Assembly: GCF_016411865.1 (NCBI RefSeq)
Contig: NZ_JAEKJA010000001.1
Location: 372,001-436,000 of the forward strand
DNA: 64,000 bases
From: Acuticoccus mangrovi
Lineage (GTDB): Bacteria > Pseudomonadota > Alphaproteobacteria > Rhizobiales > Amorphaceae
Direction: 5' to 3'
Under the pieces are notes generated by a model, which was given only the letters and a program-made list of their open reading frames with translations, searched no databases and was not told the origin of the DNA. The translations under genes and the position numbers were made by a program. Positions within the stretch are counted from its first letter, which is position 1; each line of letters opens with the position of its first letter. Shown in pieces: positions 9,532 to 17,880 of this stretch.

Positions 9532-10335
9532 TCAGCCACCTGCGACAAGCGCGCTCTTGAAATCCGCGAGGAATCGGTCGCGCAGCTCATCCGTATTGGA
9601 TGAGGCAACCTTGGAATAACCGCTCGCCTCAAGCGTGAGATCGTTGTCGATCTCGATCCCCATGGCATCGGCGATCTTCTTCAACGTACCGCCCTCGTTG
9701 GCGGTCAACTCCTCATAAGAAATCCTGAGGGGCTGCACCCCGATCGAGGCGAACGTCCGTTCGAACGATGCCATCATGTCGGTGATGAAGACCACCTGCC
9801 GGCGGATCTCTTCGAAATCATAGCCAGCGTCAGGGGACTCCGTCTTCTTGCCGCCCGTGGAATGCCAGAACCCGGTCTTGAAGCCGCGGTATCGGGAAAT
9901 GGCCTGCCCGAGGATGTCCTGCCGTGTGAGATAGACCCAGGTTGCTGTCTTCAGCCGCTCGAAGCTTTCGGCATCCGCGAGGAAAGGGTAGATCTGGGCG
10001 AGGTCGCACTTGATCTGCGCGACGCCGTTCGGCGTGCGCGATCCGGCGATCACCATGTCCAAGACCTGTCGCCGCGTCCCGCAAGGGCTGCTCAACAGCG
10101 CTTCTTCCAGCGGTCCACCGTCTTTGCGGTTGAGGCGCTCGCCCCCTCGACCCAACTTGCCGGTGCTGGTGAGCGCCGCCGACAGTGCCGAACTGCCTGA
10201 CCGCGGTGTCATGCACAGAAGCAGTAGAGGCCCGTCTGACTCGGACACCGGCCCAGTCTTCTCGGGAGCCAAGTATTTGTCGAACCATTCGTTCGACCTT
10301 TGCAGGATTTTATGTTCGTACAACGTCAGAGCCAT
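9532..10335 (-). CDS. Stf0-type sulfotransferase
   Basis: 267 residues from ATG 10335; an in-frame GTG at 10365 would add ten residues. 'LCMTPRSGSSALSAAL' near residue 42 is the PAPS 5'-phosphosulfate loop typical of the Stf0 family. 'VYLTRQDILGQAISRYRG' further on fits the 3'-phosphate-binding helix. In mycobacteria Stf0 sulfates trehalose; here the acceptor is unknown but probably a sugar made by the neighbouring glycan genes. It is co-directional with the acyltransferase gene, separated by about 225 bases that contain no convincing open frame. Confidence 0.7.
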   Translation of the reverse strand: MALTLYEHKILQRSNEWFDKYLAPEKTGPVSESDGPLLLLCMTPRSGSSALSAALTSTGKLGRGGERLNRKDGGPLEEALLSSPCGTRRQVLDMVIAGSRTPNGVAQIKCDLAQIYPFLADAESFERLKTATWVYLTRQDILGQAISRYRGFKTGFWHSTGGKKTESPDAGYDFEEIRRQVVFITDMMASFERTFASIGVQPLRISYEELTANEGGTLKKIADAMGIEIDNDLTLEASGYSKVASSNTDELRDRFLADFKSALVAGG

Positions 10336-11210
10336 ATCAGTCGCATTCCGGGCTTGCACTGTCACCGCTCGCAGATATCGCGACTGTCGCGAGGCTTGAG
10401 GTTGTACGCCATGCAGGTCCCCTGAGAATTATGCCTTACCTTGTGGTAGTGTAGCTGAGTCGCGATTTCAAGAGAACTTGGCCCGGTCTGGCCTTCCCCA
10501 CGAGGGGATCAGGTGCAGTCTTAGTGCGCGGTTGAATGGCGTCGAGGCCCAACCGTCGACACCCTGACGACCAGCGGACGCGACAGTGAAGGGCCAAGGA
10601 TGCACGTCGACAGCCTGTCGGCGTGCGGCGGTGGATTGTTCATCCAAGCGACGCTGTGCCGCTAGTGCCGCTGGGGAGCGCGTTCGCCGGCGATCTTCCT
10701 GATGTCTCTCATTCCTGACTGGTGGGGCCCGCCCATCTGCGCAGGGGAGACCTGCACAGTGGCGTGCGGGGCCGGAAGCTCGTTGGGCCGAGCCGAACGT
10801 TCGCGCGGCGCCGGCTACGATCCTCGCGACCGCGAGCAGTCATGATCGCCGAACACGGTGCCTCGTGTCGTCACACTTCTGCTTGACACTCCCCGGCGCG
10901 GGCCTTGACGACCGATCGCCGAGTGTCATCGGGGATCGGCAGTCGCATCGGCCTATCATCGGTCTCCGCGTGGTCGCTCGTCCGGGCGACCTTGTTTTCG
11001 CATGCGACCGCCCGATCGACACGACAGCAGCGGCGAGCTCGGTTCGAAACGAAACCGGCTATGGCGGTCATACCGTTGAGCGACATCGAGGTTCGTGATG
11101 TCGGATCGCTCCGCCCAAGTCTGGGCACGGAGCGTCTCCGCATCGGCTTCGTGCAGCTTTTCCTCACCTGGGCCCGCGGCTTGCGCCATATCGGGTCGGG
11201 CCCGGGTTGA
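10336..11210. other. 875-base stretch with no supportable gene
   Basis: Only short, motif-free open frames occur, several overlapping on opposite strands near 10840-11210. The stretch must include the promoter of the Stf0 gene that starts at 10335. It may contain remnants of lost genes, as in the other sparse gap at 5.9-7.4 kb. I see no RNA gene or repeat. Confidence 0.45.
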
Positions 11211-12008
11211 TCAGGTCAGCATCCGACCGGCGAGCGCCGCTGCTCCCTTCCGCATGCGCTGGCGATGTTCCGCGACAAAGGCCTTGCGCAGACGCTCATT
11301 CTCGCTCGTGCGAGTCACACCGAATTCGGTCTTGGTGACGACGTTCTCCGGAACGGGTGCGCCGATAGCCTGGGCGATCTTGGCGAACGCTTCCGTCGGA
11401 TTGGTTGCCACCTCCTCATAGGTGATGCGTACGGGGAGCAGCCCTTCGCTGGCGAAGAAGCGCTCCCAATCGCCTTGCATCGTCACGAGGTAATCGAGAT
11501 GCTTGCGAATACCTTCATAGTCGAACGGTACGACACCTTCCTGAACGCCGCCTTCGTTGGTCGTATGGAAATAGCCGGTCACGGTTGCGACATATCGAGA
11601 GATGGCTTGCGCCAGAATATCGGAGCGTGTGAGATAAACGAAATTTGCGTTATTCAGATAAGTCGCGAAAACGCTAGAAAAATAGAGAGGAACGAACTGT
11701 GGCCAGTCGAGTTTGACTGAGAAATAACCATTTTCCGTCAGTCTTTGTACTTTCTCGCGGAAATAACCTTCGTAAGACTTGCCCTTAAGCTTCTCTGCGT
11801 CGCGTTCCAGGGATCCGCCTACAATGCGGAAATGCTCTTGGGTCGTCCCGAAGCCGTTTTCCCGCAACACCGAACCGAGATAGCTGCTGCCGGACCGGGG
11901 CGTCATGCAAATCACCGTCATTCGACGGTCTTCGAACGCGGGGCCAACAATGGGTTCGAAAGGAAAGAACCGCTGTACCTTTTTCGCGAGCCTGGGGGCG
12001 ACTGCCAC
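11211..12008 (-). CDS. Stf0-type sulfotransferase
   Basis: 265 residues from GTG 12008, the only start after an upstream in-frame TAA. An internal ATG at 11921, just before the PAPS loop, is possible. 'VICMTPRSGSSYLGSVL' is the 5'-phosphosulfate loop and 'VYLTRSDILAQAISRYVA' the 3'-phosphate site. It is clearly homologous to the Stf0 protein encoded at 9532-10335: the two share the loop and the R-x-D-I-L-x-Q-A-I-S-R-Y helix. Part of the gene (11640-11760) is AT-rich. The acceptor is unknown; a sulfated surface glycan is likely. Confidence 0.7.
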   Translation of the reverse strand: MAVAPRLAKKVQRFFPFEPIVGPAFEDRRMTVICMTPRSGSSYLGSVLRENGFGTTQEHFRIVGGSLERDAEKLKGKSYEGYFREKVQRLTENGYFSVKLDWPQFVPLYFSSVFATYLNNANFVYLTRSDILAQAISRYVATVTGYFHTTNEGGVQEGVVPFDYEGIRKHLDYLVTMQGDWERFFASEGLLPVRITYEEVATNPTEAFAKIAQAIGAPVPENVVTKTEFGVTRTSENERLRKAFVAEHRQRMRKGAAALAGRMLT

Positions 12009-12161
12009 CCTGCTATGAAAGAACTCTTATTCGGTTTTGTCTTTGTGACTCATTACTCCTATATTTTCCAATCCTGGACGCGCTTCTTGTTGGAGCGTTT
12101 CAAGTGATCACTGGGCCGAGCACCCAGTCGGAAAACCCTGGAAGCCCGGCGAGGGCGGATC

Positions 12162-12782
12162 TCACTCGAGGATGCGGACGACGCCGGCGTCGTCGCAGGC
12201 GGTGCGGATCGCGGCGAGCGAGCCGTCGACGTCGATGGCGGCGGAGAGCGGCTCGACGAGCATCACGGAAAAGCCCAGTCGGCGCGCGTCGAGCGCCGAC
12301 CAGCCGACGCAGAAATCGAGCGCGAGGCCGCACAGGATCACCCGCTCCGCATCCCATTCGCGCAGCGCGCCGGCAAGACCCGTCGGCGTGACGCCGTCGT
12401 TCTCGAAGAAGGCCGAATAGCTGTCGACGGGGTGATCCCAGCCCTTGCGCACCACGAGGCGGGTGTGGGGGATGTGGAGATCGCGATGGAAGGCGGCGCC
12501 GTGGGTGTCCCAGATGCAGTGGTCCGGCCACAGGATCTGCGGGCCGTAGGGCATTTCAATGGTGGTGAAAGGATCGCGCCCCGCGTGGGAGGAGGCGAAG
12601 GAGGAGTGGCCGGCGGGGTGCCAGTCCTGCGTCAGGACCACGGTGTCGAAGCGGGCTGCGACCGCGTTGATGGGCGCGACGAGGGCGTTGCCGCCGGAAA
12701 CGGCGAGGGCGCCGCCTTCGCAAAAGTCGTTCTGCATGTCCACCACGACGAGCACATCGCGGGGTCCGGGGGTCGGCAGCAT
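12162..12782 (-). CDS. pncA: Nicotinamidase / pyrazinamidase family hydrolase
   Basis: 206 residues from ATG 12782 (GGGAG 7 bases upstream). Deamidates nicotinamide to nicotinate in NAD salvage. The family triad is visible: Asp in 'VVVDMQNDFCEGG', Lys in 'VVRKGWDHPVDSYSAF', and Cys in 'CGLALDFCVGWSALDA'. The metal-site histidines are suggested by 'TQDWHPAGHSSF'. Length is normal. It lies 22 bases downstream of an HXXEE-domain membrane protein gene on the same strand, so the two probably share a transcript. Confidence 0.88.
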   Translation of the reverse strand: MLPTPGPRDVLVVVDMQNDFCEGGALAVSGGNALVAPINAVAARFDTVVLTQDWHPAGHSSFASSHAGRDPFTTIEMPYGPQILWPDHCIWDTHGAAFHRDLHIPHTRLVVRKGWDHPVDSYSAFFENDGVTPTGLAGALREWDAERVILCGLALDFCVGWSALDARRLGFSVMLVEPLSAAIDVDGSLAAIRTACDDAGVVRILE

Positions 12783-12804
12783 GGACGTCTCCCTTTGCGG
12801 GCGG

Positions 12805-13422
12805 TCAGGTGGCGGGTGCACGGCGACGGCGCGAGGCGACGCGTGCCACGATGGCGAGATGGAGGAGGACGACGAGCCCGAGGGCGACCAGGTGCTCGAG
12901 GAGGCTCGCGTCGACCCCGACGGTGACGAGTATCGTCGCGCCGAGCGGCAGAAACAGCACGATCCCGGTGACGAGACCTGGATTATATCGCCGCAGGGCG
13001 AGGGCCTGCGCGACGTGGAGAAGGCCGTTCACGAGAAGCAAGTAGCCGGCCGTCACGCCGCAGGGCGGGTGAAGGGTGAAGCTCGCGAGGATCACCACGG
13101 CGAGCACCGCCCAGACGCCGAAGACGTTGATGACGAAGACGTCGGCGACGGTGAGGACCTCGCGGCCGCCGGCGAGGGTGTCGTTGACGAAGCGGCGGAA
13201 GCGATCGTCGTCGTGCTCCTCGTACTGGTGGATCATGTAGATCGGCAGGCTGAGGACGACGAGGAGCTGCTCGAGGGTCCAGGCCGCGCCGATCGCCGGC
13301 ACGAGGGCGAGGATGACGAGGCCGCTGAGGCTGCCGCCGTAGACCCAGCCGGCCGTCAGCCGCTGAAGCCGCGAGAGCGGCGCGACGGGTGCGGCCGAGG
13401 GAACGGGGCGGGAGGGGGTCAT
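12805..13422 (-). CDS. HXXEE-domain integral membrane protein
   Basis: 205 residues from ATG 13422 (GAGGAA 8 bases upstream). The frame stays open further upstream only because it reads through the antisense of tRNA-Val, so that part is not coding. Four or more hydrophobic helices are visible, with the signature 'IHQYEEHD' at about residue 60 and a partner region 'YLLLVNGLLHVAQAL'. The HXXEE family has no established function; the conserved His and Glu suggest metal binding or a membrane-bound hydrolase-like site. It precedes pncA by 22 bases. Confidence 0.7.
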   Translation of the reverse strand: MTPSRPVPSAAPVAPLSRLQRLTAGWVYGGSLSGLVILALVPAIGAAWTLEQLLVVLSLPIYMIHQYEEHDDDRFRRFVNDTLAGGREVLTVADVFVINVFGVWAVLAVVILASFTLHPPCGVTAGYLLLVNGLLHVAQALALRRYNPGLVTGIVLFLPLGATILVTVGVDASLLEHLVALGLVVLLHLAIVARVASRRRRAPAT

Positions 13423-13627
13423 CGAACGGTTCCTCGCGGGGCAAACGGGGGCCACGCGAGGCGGCAGGTCCGACAATAGGCGAGGGGGGCTGCGTTGCGA
13501 AGCGCCGGTTCGCGGCGTGAGACCGATCCCGCCTCGGCCGGCGCGGCGCGCCGGGAGCGTGCGGACGGTCGCTGTGTGCACTGACGGTCGCCGCGCGAAC
13601 GATGGATGCTGCGCGAGCGGTGAGGGG

Positions 13628-13704
13628 TGGTGGGCGGTGAGGGATTCGAACCCCCGACCTACTGGGTGTAAACCAGTCGCTCTAACCAGCTGAGCTAACC
13701 GCCC
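13628..13704 (-). tRNA. tRNA-Val (anticodon UAC)
   Basis: 77 bases on the minus strand including an encoded CCA. The acceptor stem GGGCGGT pairs perfectly with ACCGCCC. The anticodon stem ACTGG/CCAGT closes on the loop TTTACAC, giving anticodon UAC. The T-arm carries GGTTCGAAT. All arms fold without mismatch. Confidence 0.95.
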
Positions 13705-13772
13705 CGCGGCGGCTTCAATAGCGGCTCGGCGAGGCGGTGGAAAGAGATCCACGGCGCATCGCACAATGTCGC

Positions 13773-13799
13773 TTGACACCAGCGCGCCCCCTCGAATAT
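13773..13799 (+). promoter_or_regulatory. Candidate promoter of tRNA-Asp
   Basis: A consensus -35 box TTGACA (13773-13778) is followed 15 bases later by GAATAT (13794-13799). The element ends 33 bases before the tRNA start, a usual distance for stable-RNA genes. The spacer is slightly short. Confidence 0.5.
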
Positions 13800-13832
13800 C
13801 AGCACGTCACTGCGGCGGCGACGTCTGCAGCT

Positions 13833-13909
13833 GGGGGTGTAGCTCAGTTGGTTAGAGTGCCGGCCTGTCACGCCGGAGGTCGCGGGTTCGAGCCCCGTCA
13901 CTCCCGCCA
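13833..13909 (+). tRNA. tRNA-Asp (anticodon GUC)
   Basis: 77 bases including encoded CCA. The acceptor GGGGGTG pairs with CACTCCC (one G-T pair). The anticodon stem CCGGC/GCCGG closes on CTGTCAC, anticodon GUC. The D-arm 'AGCTCAGTTGGTTAGAG' and T-arm 'GGGTTCGAGCCC' are canonical. It is divergent from tRNA-Val, 128 bases away. Confidence 0.95.
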
Positions 13910-14029
13910 GTTATTAGTCCGCACAATCGAAAGCGTCCCGGGCACGAGCGCATTGCCGCCAGCGTCGCGCGTCCGAGCGGCGTTGCGCTGCGTGGCGACG
14001 CGGCGCGCCGCAGGGGCGCGCGCGCTGCG

Positions 14030-14443
14030 ATGAGTGCGCCCCTCGGCCTCGCTCTCGTGACACTCGTCGTGCCGGACTATGACGCGGCGATCGCCTTCTT
14101 CCGCGACACGCTGGGTTTCGTTCTCGTGGAGGACACGCCGGTCGCGCCCGGCAAGCGCTGGGTGGTCGTCCGCCCGCCGCAGGGTGGGGCGGGGCTCCTC
14201 CTGGCGCGGGCTGTCGACGCGGCCCAACGTGCGGCGATCGGCCGTCAGACCGGCGGCCGCGTCGCCTTCTTTCTCCACACCGACGATTTTGCCCGCGATC
14301 ACATGCGCTTGACCGGCGCCGGGGTGCGCTTCGTCGAATCGCCGCGGCACGAGCCCTATGGTACTGTGGCGGTGTTCTGTGACCCATTCGGCAACCGGTG
14401 GGACCTTCTCGAGCCAGCGCCGGCCGGAGAGGACGGGCGCTGA
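14030..14443 (+). CDS. VOC-family (glyoxalase/dioxygenase fold) protein
   Basis: 137 residues. The N-terminal half 'LVVPDYDAAIAFFRDTLGF' and C-terminal half 'EPYGTVAVFCDPFGNRWDL' form the two beta-alpha-beta modules of the vicinal oxygen chelate fold. The final Glu ('DLLEP') is a usual metal ligand. These small proteins act as glyoxalase I-like, resistance or dioxygenase enzymes; the substrate cannot be told. It sits alone between tRNA-Asp and the nuo operon. Confidence 0.8.
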   Translation: MSAPLGLALVTLVVPDYDAAIAFFRDTLGFVLVEDTPVAPGKRWVVVRPPQGGAGLLLARAVDAAQRAAIGRQTGGRVAFFLHTDDFARDHMRLTGAGVRFVESPRHEPYGTVAVFCDPFGNRWDLLEPAPAGEDGR

Positions 14444-14581
14444 TGTGCGGCGAGGTGTCGCCGCGCACGGTGTCTCGCACCAGCCTCACGCGTCGCCACA
14501 GTTGCGGCGGCTTGTCGTTTGAGTCATTCCAAGAATGGCCTACATCGAATTGAGCGGCTCCGCGCCGCGACGAGGACCCTT

Positions 14582-14947
14582 ATGGAAGAGCTACTCGCCA
14601 GCTATCTGCCGGTGATCATCTTCATAGGCGTGGCTTCCGTGATCGGCATCGCGCTCCTGGTGGTGCCCTTCGTGGTCGCCTACAAGAGCCCCGACCGGGA
14701 GAAGCTCTCGGCCTATGAATGCGGCTTCAACGCCTTCGACGACGCCCGCATGAAGTTCGACGTCCGCTTCTATCTGGTGGCGATCCTGTTCATCATCTTC
14801 GACCTCGAGGTGGCGTTCCTGTTCCCGTGGATCCTGTCGTTCGATGCCATCGGCTGGTTCGGTTTCGGCTCGGTGATGCTCTTCCTGGCGATCCTCACCA
14901 TCGGCTTCGTGTATGAGTGGAGAAAGGGAGCGCTCGAATGGAACTGA
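14582..14947 (+). CDS. nuoA: NADH-quinone oxidoreductase subunit A
   Basis: 121 residues from ATG 14582, with GAGG 7 bases upstream; an in-frame TTG 21 codons earlier is less likely. Subunit A is a three-helix membrane protein of complex I near the quinone site. The conserved loop '[19 protein letters not shown]', with its Cys and acidic residues, is intact, and three hydrophobic helices flank it. It is first in the nuo cluster and overlaps nuoB by 10 bases, so translation is coupled. The 138-base leader has no clear promoter by eye. Confidence 0.95.
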   Translation: MEELLASYLPVIIFIGVASVIGIALLVVPFVVAYKSPDREKLSAYECGFNAFDDARMKFDVRFYLVAILFIIFDLEVAFLFPWILSFDAIGWFGFGSVMLFLAILTIGFVYEWRKGALEWN

Positions 14948-15492
14948 CCACCGAAAAACCGCTGCTCGCGCAGCAGAGCGCGCCCGGCAACGCTCCCGAC
15001 GACGCCTTCTTCCAGTCGGTCTCGGCCGAGCTCGCCGACAAGGGCTTTCTCGTCACCTCCGCCGATGCGCTGATTCAGTGGGCCCGCACCGGCTCGCTGA
15101 TGTGGATGACGTTCGGCCTCGCCTGCTGCGCGGTGGAGATGATGCAGATGTCGATGCCGCGCTACGACGCGGAGCGCTTCGGCTTCGCCCCGCGCGCCTC
15201 CCCGCGCCAGTCGGACGTGATGATCGTCGCCGGCACGCTGACCAACAAGATGGCCCCGGCGCTGCGCAAGGTGTACGACCAGATGCCGGAGCCGCGCTAC
15301 GTCATCTCCATGGGCTCGTGCGCCAACGGCGGCGGTTACTATCATTATTCTTATTCCGTGGTGCGGGGTTGCGACCGCGTGGTTCCGGTGGACATCTACG
15401 TTCCCGGATGTCCGCCGACGGCCGAGGCGCTGCTCTACGGCGTCCTCCTCCTGCAGCGGAAGATCCGCCGCACCGGTACGATCGAGCGCTGA
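14938..15492 (+). CDS. nuoB: NADH-quinone oxidoreductase subunit B
   Basis: 184 residues from ATG 14938 (AGGGAG upstream). Holds the N2 [4Fe-4S] cluster that passes electrons to quinone, at the hinge between the peripheral and membrane arms. Ligand cysteines are in '[10 protein letters not shown]', '[10 protein letters not shown]' and '[10 protein letters not shown]'. Length is normal. One base separates its stop from nuoC. Confidence 0.96.
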   Translation: MELTTEKPLLAQQSAPGNAPDDAFFQSVSAELADKGFLVTSADALIQWARTGSLMWMTFGLACCAVEMMQMSMPRYDAERFGFAPRASPRQSDVMIVAGTLTNKMAPALRKVYDQMPEPRYVISMGSCANGGGYYHYSYSVVRGCDRVVPVDIYVPGCPPTAEALLYGVLLLQRKIRRTGTIER

Positions 15493-15493
15493 T

Positions 15494-16108
15494 ATGGCCG
15501 AAGCCCTTGAGAACGACGCCCTCGGCGACATCGTCGACATCGTGCGCGAGGCGCACGGCGCGGCGATCGTGGACGAGACGTTCGCCTTCGACCAGCTCAC
15601 GCTGCTCGTGACGCGGGACGGTCTCGTCGACGTGGTGCGCTTTCTGCGCGACGACCCGCGGGCCGCCTTCGTCAACCTCGTCGACGTCTGCGCGGTGGAC
15701 TGGCCGGCCCGGCCGGAGCGGTTCGACGTCGTCTACCATTTCCTCTCGCCGGTCCATAATCTGCGCATCCGCCTCAAGGTCCACACCGACGAGTGGACGC
15801 CGGTGCCCTCGCTCACCGGGCTCTTCCCGGCGGCGGACTGGTACGAGCGCGAGGCCTACGACCTCTACGGCGTGCTGTTCTCCGAGCACCCGGACCTGCG
15901 CCGCCTGCTGACGGACTACGGCTTCGACGGCCACCCCTTGCGCAAGGATTTCCCGCTGACGGGCTTCGTGGAGGTCCGCTACGACGACGAGGCGAAGCGC
16001 GTGGTGTATGAGCCCGTGCGCCTTGCCCAGCAGTTCCGCGACTTCGACTTTCTTTCTCCGTGGGAGGGCACCGACTACGTGCTTCCCGGCGACGAAAAGG
16101 CCAACTGA
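15494..16108 (+). CDS. nuoC: NADH-quinone oxidoreductase subunit C (30 kDa)
   Basis: 204 residues. A scaffold subunit of the complex I Q-module. The family signature '[20 protein letters not shown]' around residues 117-136 and '[19 protein letters not shown]' are both present. It is a separate protein here, not fused to nuoD as in enterobacteria. Its TGA shares a base with the ATG of the next gene, a GFA-domain gene rather than nuoD. Confidence 0.95.
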   Translation: MAEALENDALGDIVDIVREAHGAAIVDETFAFDQLTLLVTRDGLVDVVRFLRDDPRAAFVNLVDVCAVDWPARPERFDVVYHFLSPVHNLRIRLKVHTDEWTPVPSLTGLFPAADWYEREAYDLYGVLFSEHPDLRRLLTDYGFDGHPLRKDFPLTGFVEVRYDDEAKRVVYEPVRLAQQFRDFDFLSPWEGTDYVLPGDEKAN

Positions 16109-16539
16109 TGGCGGACGACGCGACTGCGGCAGGGCCGCGGCAGGGCGGCTGCGCCTGCGGGGCGGTGCGCTTCTCGGTCGACGTGACGGGGACCGAGATG
16201 GACGCCTGCCATTGCGGTCGCTGCCGTAAGTGGTCGGGCGGCCCGTTCATGGCGGTCGAGGTGCAGAACCTCTCCGTCGCGCCCGAGGCTCCGCTCGGCG
16301 TCTGGGATTCGTCGGAGTGGGGCGAGCGGCTGTTCTGCCGCGAGTGCGGCTCCAGCCTCGGCTTCCGCATGAAGGACGGGCCGATGGTGGTGCTGTCGGC
16401 CTTCGTGTTCGACACGCCGCTGACCCAGCCGCTCGTCACGGAGATCTTCATCGACGACAAGCCCGACACCTACGCCTTCGCCGGCGACACGAAGAAGATG
16501 ACCGGCGCCGAGGTGATGGCGGCGTTCGGGGGAGAATAG
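16108..16539 (+). CDS. GFA-family (Gfa/CENP-V fold) zinc protein inside the nuo operon
   Basis: 143 residues from ATG 16108, whose A is the last base of the nuoC stop; the family's Cys-x-Cys start fits this frame. Zinc-binding cysteines lie in '[12 protein letters not shown]', '[13 protein letters not shown]' and '[12 protein letters not shown]', the GFA pattern. Members include glutathione-dependent formaldehyde-activating enzymes, but most have no known role. Overlap with nuoC and a 4-base gap to nuoD mean it is co-translated with complex I subunits. A role in assembly or stress protection is possible but unproven. Confidence 0.85.
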   Translation: MADDATAAGPRQGGCACGAVRFSVDVTGTEMDACHCGRCRKWSGGPFMAVEVQNLSVAPEAPLGVWDSSEWGERLFCRECGSSLGFRMKDGPMVVLSAFVFDTPLTQPLVTEIFIDDKPDTYAFAGDTKKMTGAEVMAAFGGE

Positions 16540-16543
16540 AGGC

Positions 16544-17728
16544 ATGGCCGAGCAGCAGGTCCGCAACTTCAACATCAACTTCGGCCCTCAGCATCCCGCG
16601 GCGCACGGCGTGCTGCGTCTGGTCCTGGAGCTCGACGGCGAGATCGTCACCCGTGTCGATCCCCACATCGGCCTTCTCCATCGCGGCACCGAGAAGCTGA
16701 TCGAGCACAAGACCTACATGCAGGCGGTGCCCTACTTCGATCGCCTCGACTATGTGGCGCCGATGAACCAGGAGCATGCCTTCGCGCTCGCCACCGAGAA
16801 GCTGCTCGGCGTCGAGATCCCGAAGCGGGCGCAGCTCATCCGCGTGCTGTTCTGCGAGATCGGCCGGCTTCTGTCCCACCTCCTCAACGTGACGACGCAG
16901 GCGATGGACGTCGGCGCGCTCACCCCGCCGCTGTGGGGTTTCGAGGAGCGCGAGAAGCTGATGATGTTCTACGAGCGCGCCTGCGGGGCGCGCCTCCACG
17001 CCAACTATTTCCGTCCCGGCGGCGTGCATCAGGACATCCCCGACGCGCTGGTCGACGACATCGAGGCGTTCTGCGACCCCTTCCTCAAGGTGGTCGACGA
17101 TCTCGAAGGGCTGATCACCGAGAACCGCATCTTCAAGCAGCGCAACGTCGATATCGGCGTCGTCTCGCTCGACGAGTGCTGGGCGTGGGGCTTTTCCGGG
17201 GTGATGGTGCGCGGCTCGGGTGCGGCGTGGGATCTGCGCAAGGCGCAGCCCTACGAATGCTACGACGAGATGGAATTCGACATTCCCATCGGCAAGAACG
17301 GCGACTGCTACGACCGCTATCTCATCCGCGTGGAGGAGATGCGTCAGGCGGTGCGGATCATGCGGCAGTGCGTTGCCAAGCTGCGGGTGACCAAGGGGCC
17401 GATCCATACGCTCGACGGCAAGGTGGCACCGCCCAAGCGGGCGGAGATGAAGCGCTCGATGGAAGCGCTCATCCACCACTTCAAGCTCTACACCGAGGGC
17501 TATCACGTGCCCGAGGGTGAGGTGTATGCCGCGGTGGAGGCGCCGAAGGGCGAGTTCGGCGTCTACCTGGTGGCCGATGGGACCAACAAGCCCTATCGCT
17601 GCAAGATCAAGGCGCCGGGGTTCGCCCACCTGCAGGCGATGGATACGATGTGCGAGGGGCACATGCTCGCCGACGTGGCGGCGATCCTCGGGTCGCTGGA
17701 CATCGTGTTCGGCGAGGTGGATCGCTGA
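16544..17728 (+). CDS. nuoD: NADH-quinone oxidoreductase subunit D (49 kDa)
   Basis: 394 residues, full length. Forms most of the quinone-binding pocket with NuoB. The N-terminus '[18 protein letters not shown]' contains the conserved His loop, and '[14 protein letters not shown]' follows. The C-terminus ends in the expected '[14 protein letters not shown]'. A 152-base gap follows, the longest between complex I core genes apart from the stretch that follows the inserted pentapeptide gene. Confidence 0.96.
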   Translation: MAEQQVRNFNINFGPQHPAAHGVLRLVLELDGEIVTRVDPHIGLLHRGTEKLIEHKTYMQAVPYFDRLDYVAPMNQEHAFALATEKLLGVEIPKRAQLIRVLFCEIGRLLSHLLNVTTQAMDVGALTPPLWGFEEREKLMMFYERACGARLHANYFRPGGVHQDIPDALVDDIEAFCDPFLKVVDDLEGLITENRIFKQRNVDIGVVSLDECWAWGFSGVMVRGSGAAWDLRKAQPYECYDEMEFDIPIGKNGDCYDRYLIRVEEMRQAVRIMRQCVAKLRVTKGPIHTLDGKVAPPKRAEMKRSMEALIHHFKLYTEGYHVPEGEVYAAVEAPKGEFGVYLVADGTNKPYRCKIKAPGFAHLQAMDTMCEGHMLADVAAILGSLDIVFGEVDR

Positions 17729-17755
17729 GTGGCCGCCGCTGACGGTCATAGGCGA

Positions 17756-17797
17756 GGGGCCGCCGGAGAGGGGCGGGGGGTGTCGGCGGACGGCCCC
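17756..17797 (+). other. GC-rich inverted repeat between nuoD and nuoE
   Basis: GGGGCCG (17756-17762) pairs perfectly with CGGCCCC (17791-17797), with extra CCG/CGG pairing inside the loop. There is no T-run. It may pause or process the nuo mRNA, or mark a change of transcript level between the Q-module and N-module genes. Confidence 0.35.
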
Positions 17798-17880
17798 CAT
17801 GCCGCGACCCGTCGTGGCTTTTCTTTGCGGCGCACAATGGTAGTGATGACACCGTCCGCCCAACCTGCCGGAGCTTCGAG

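Noticed and set aside
13423-13779. N-terminal extension of the HXXEE gene frame
   Set aside because: It reads through the antisense of tRNA-Val ('RLAQLVRATGLHPVGRGFES' is a common tRNA-derived artefact). ATG 13422 with a ribosome site is preferred.
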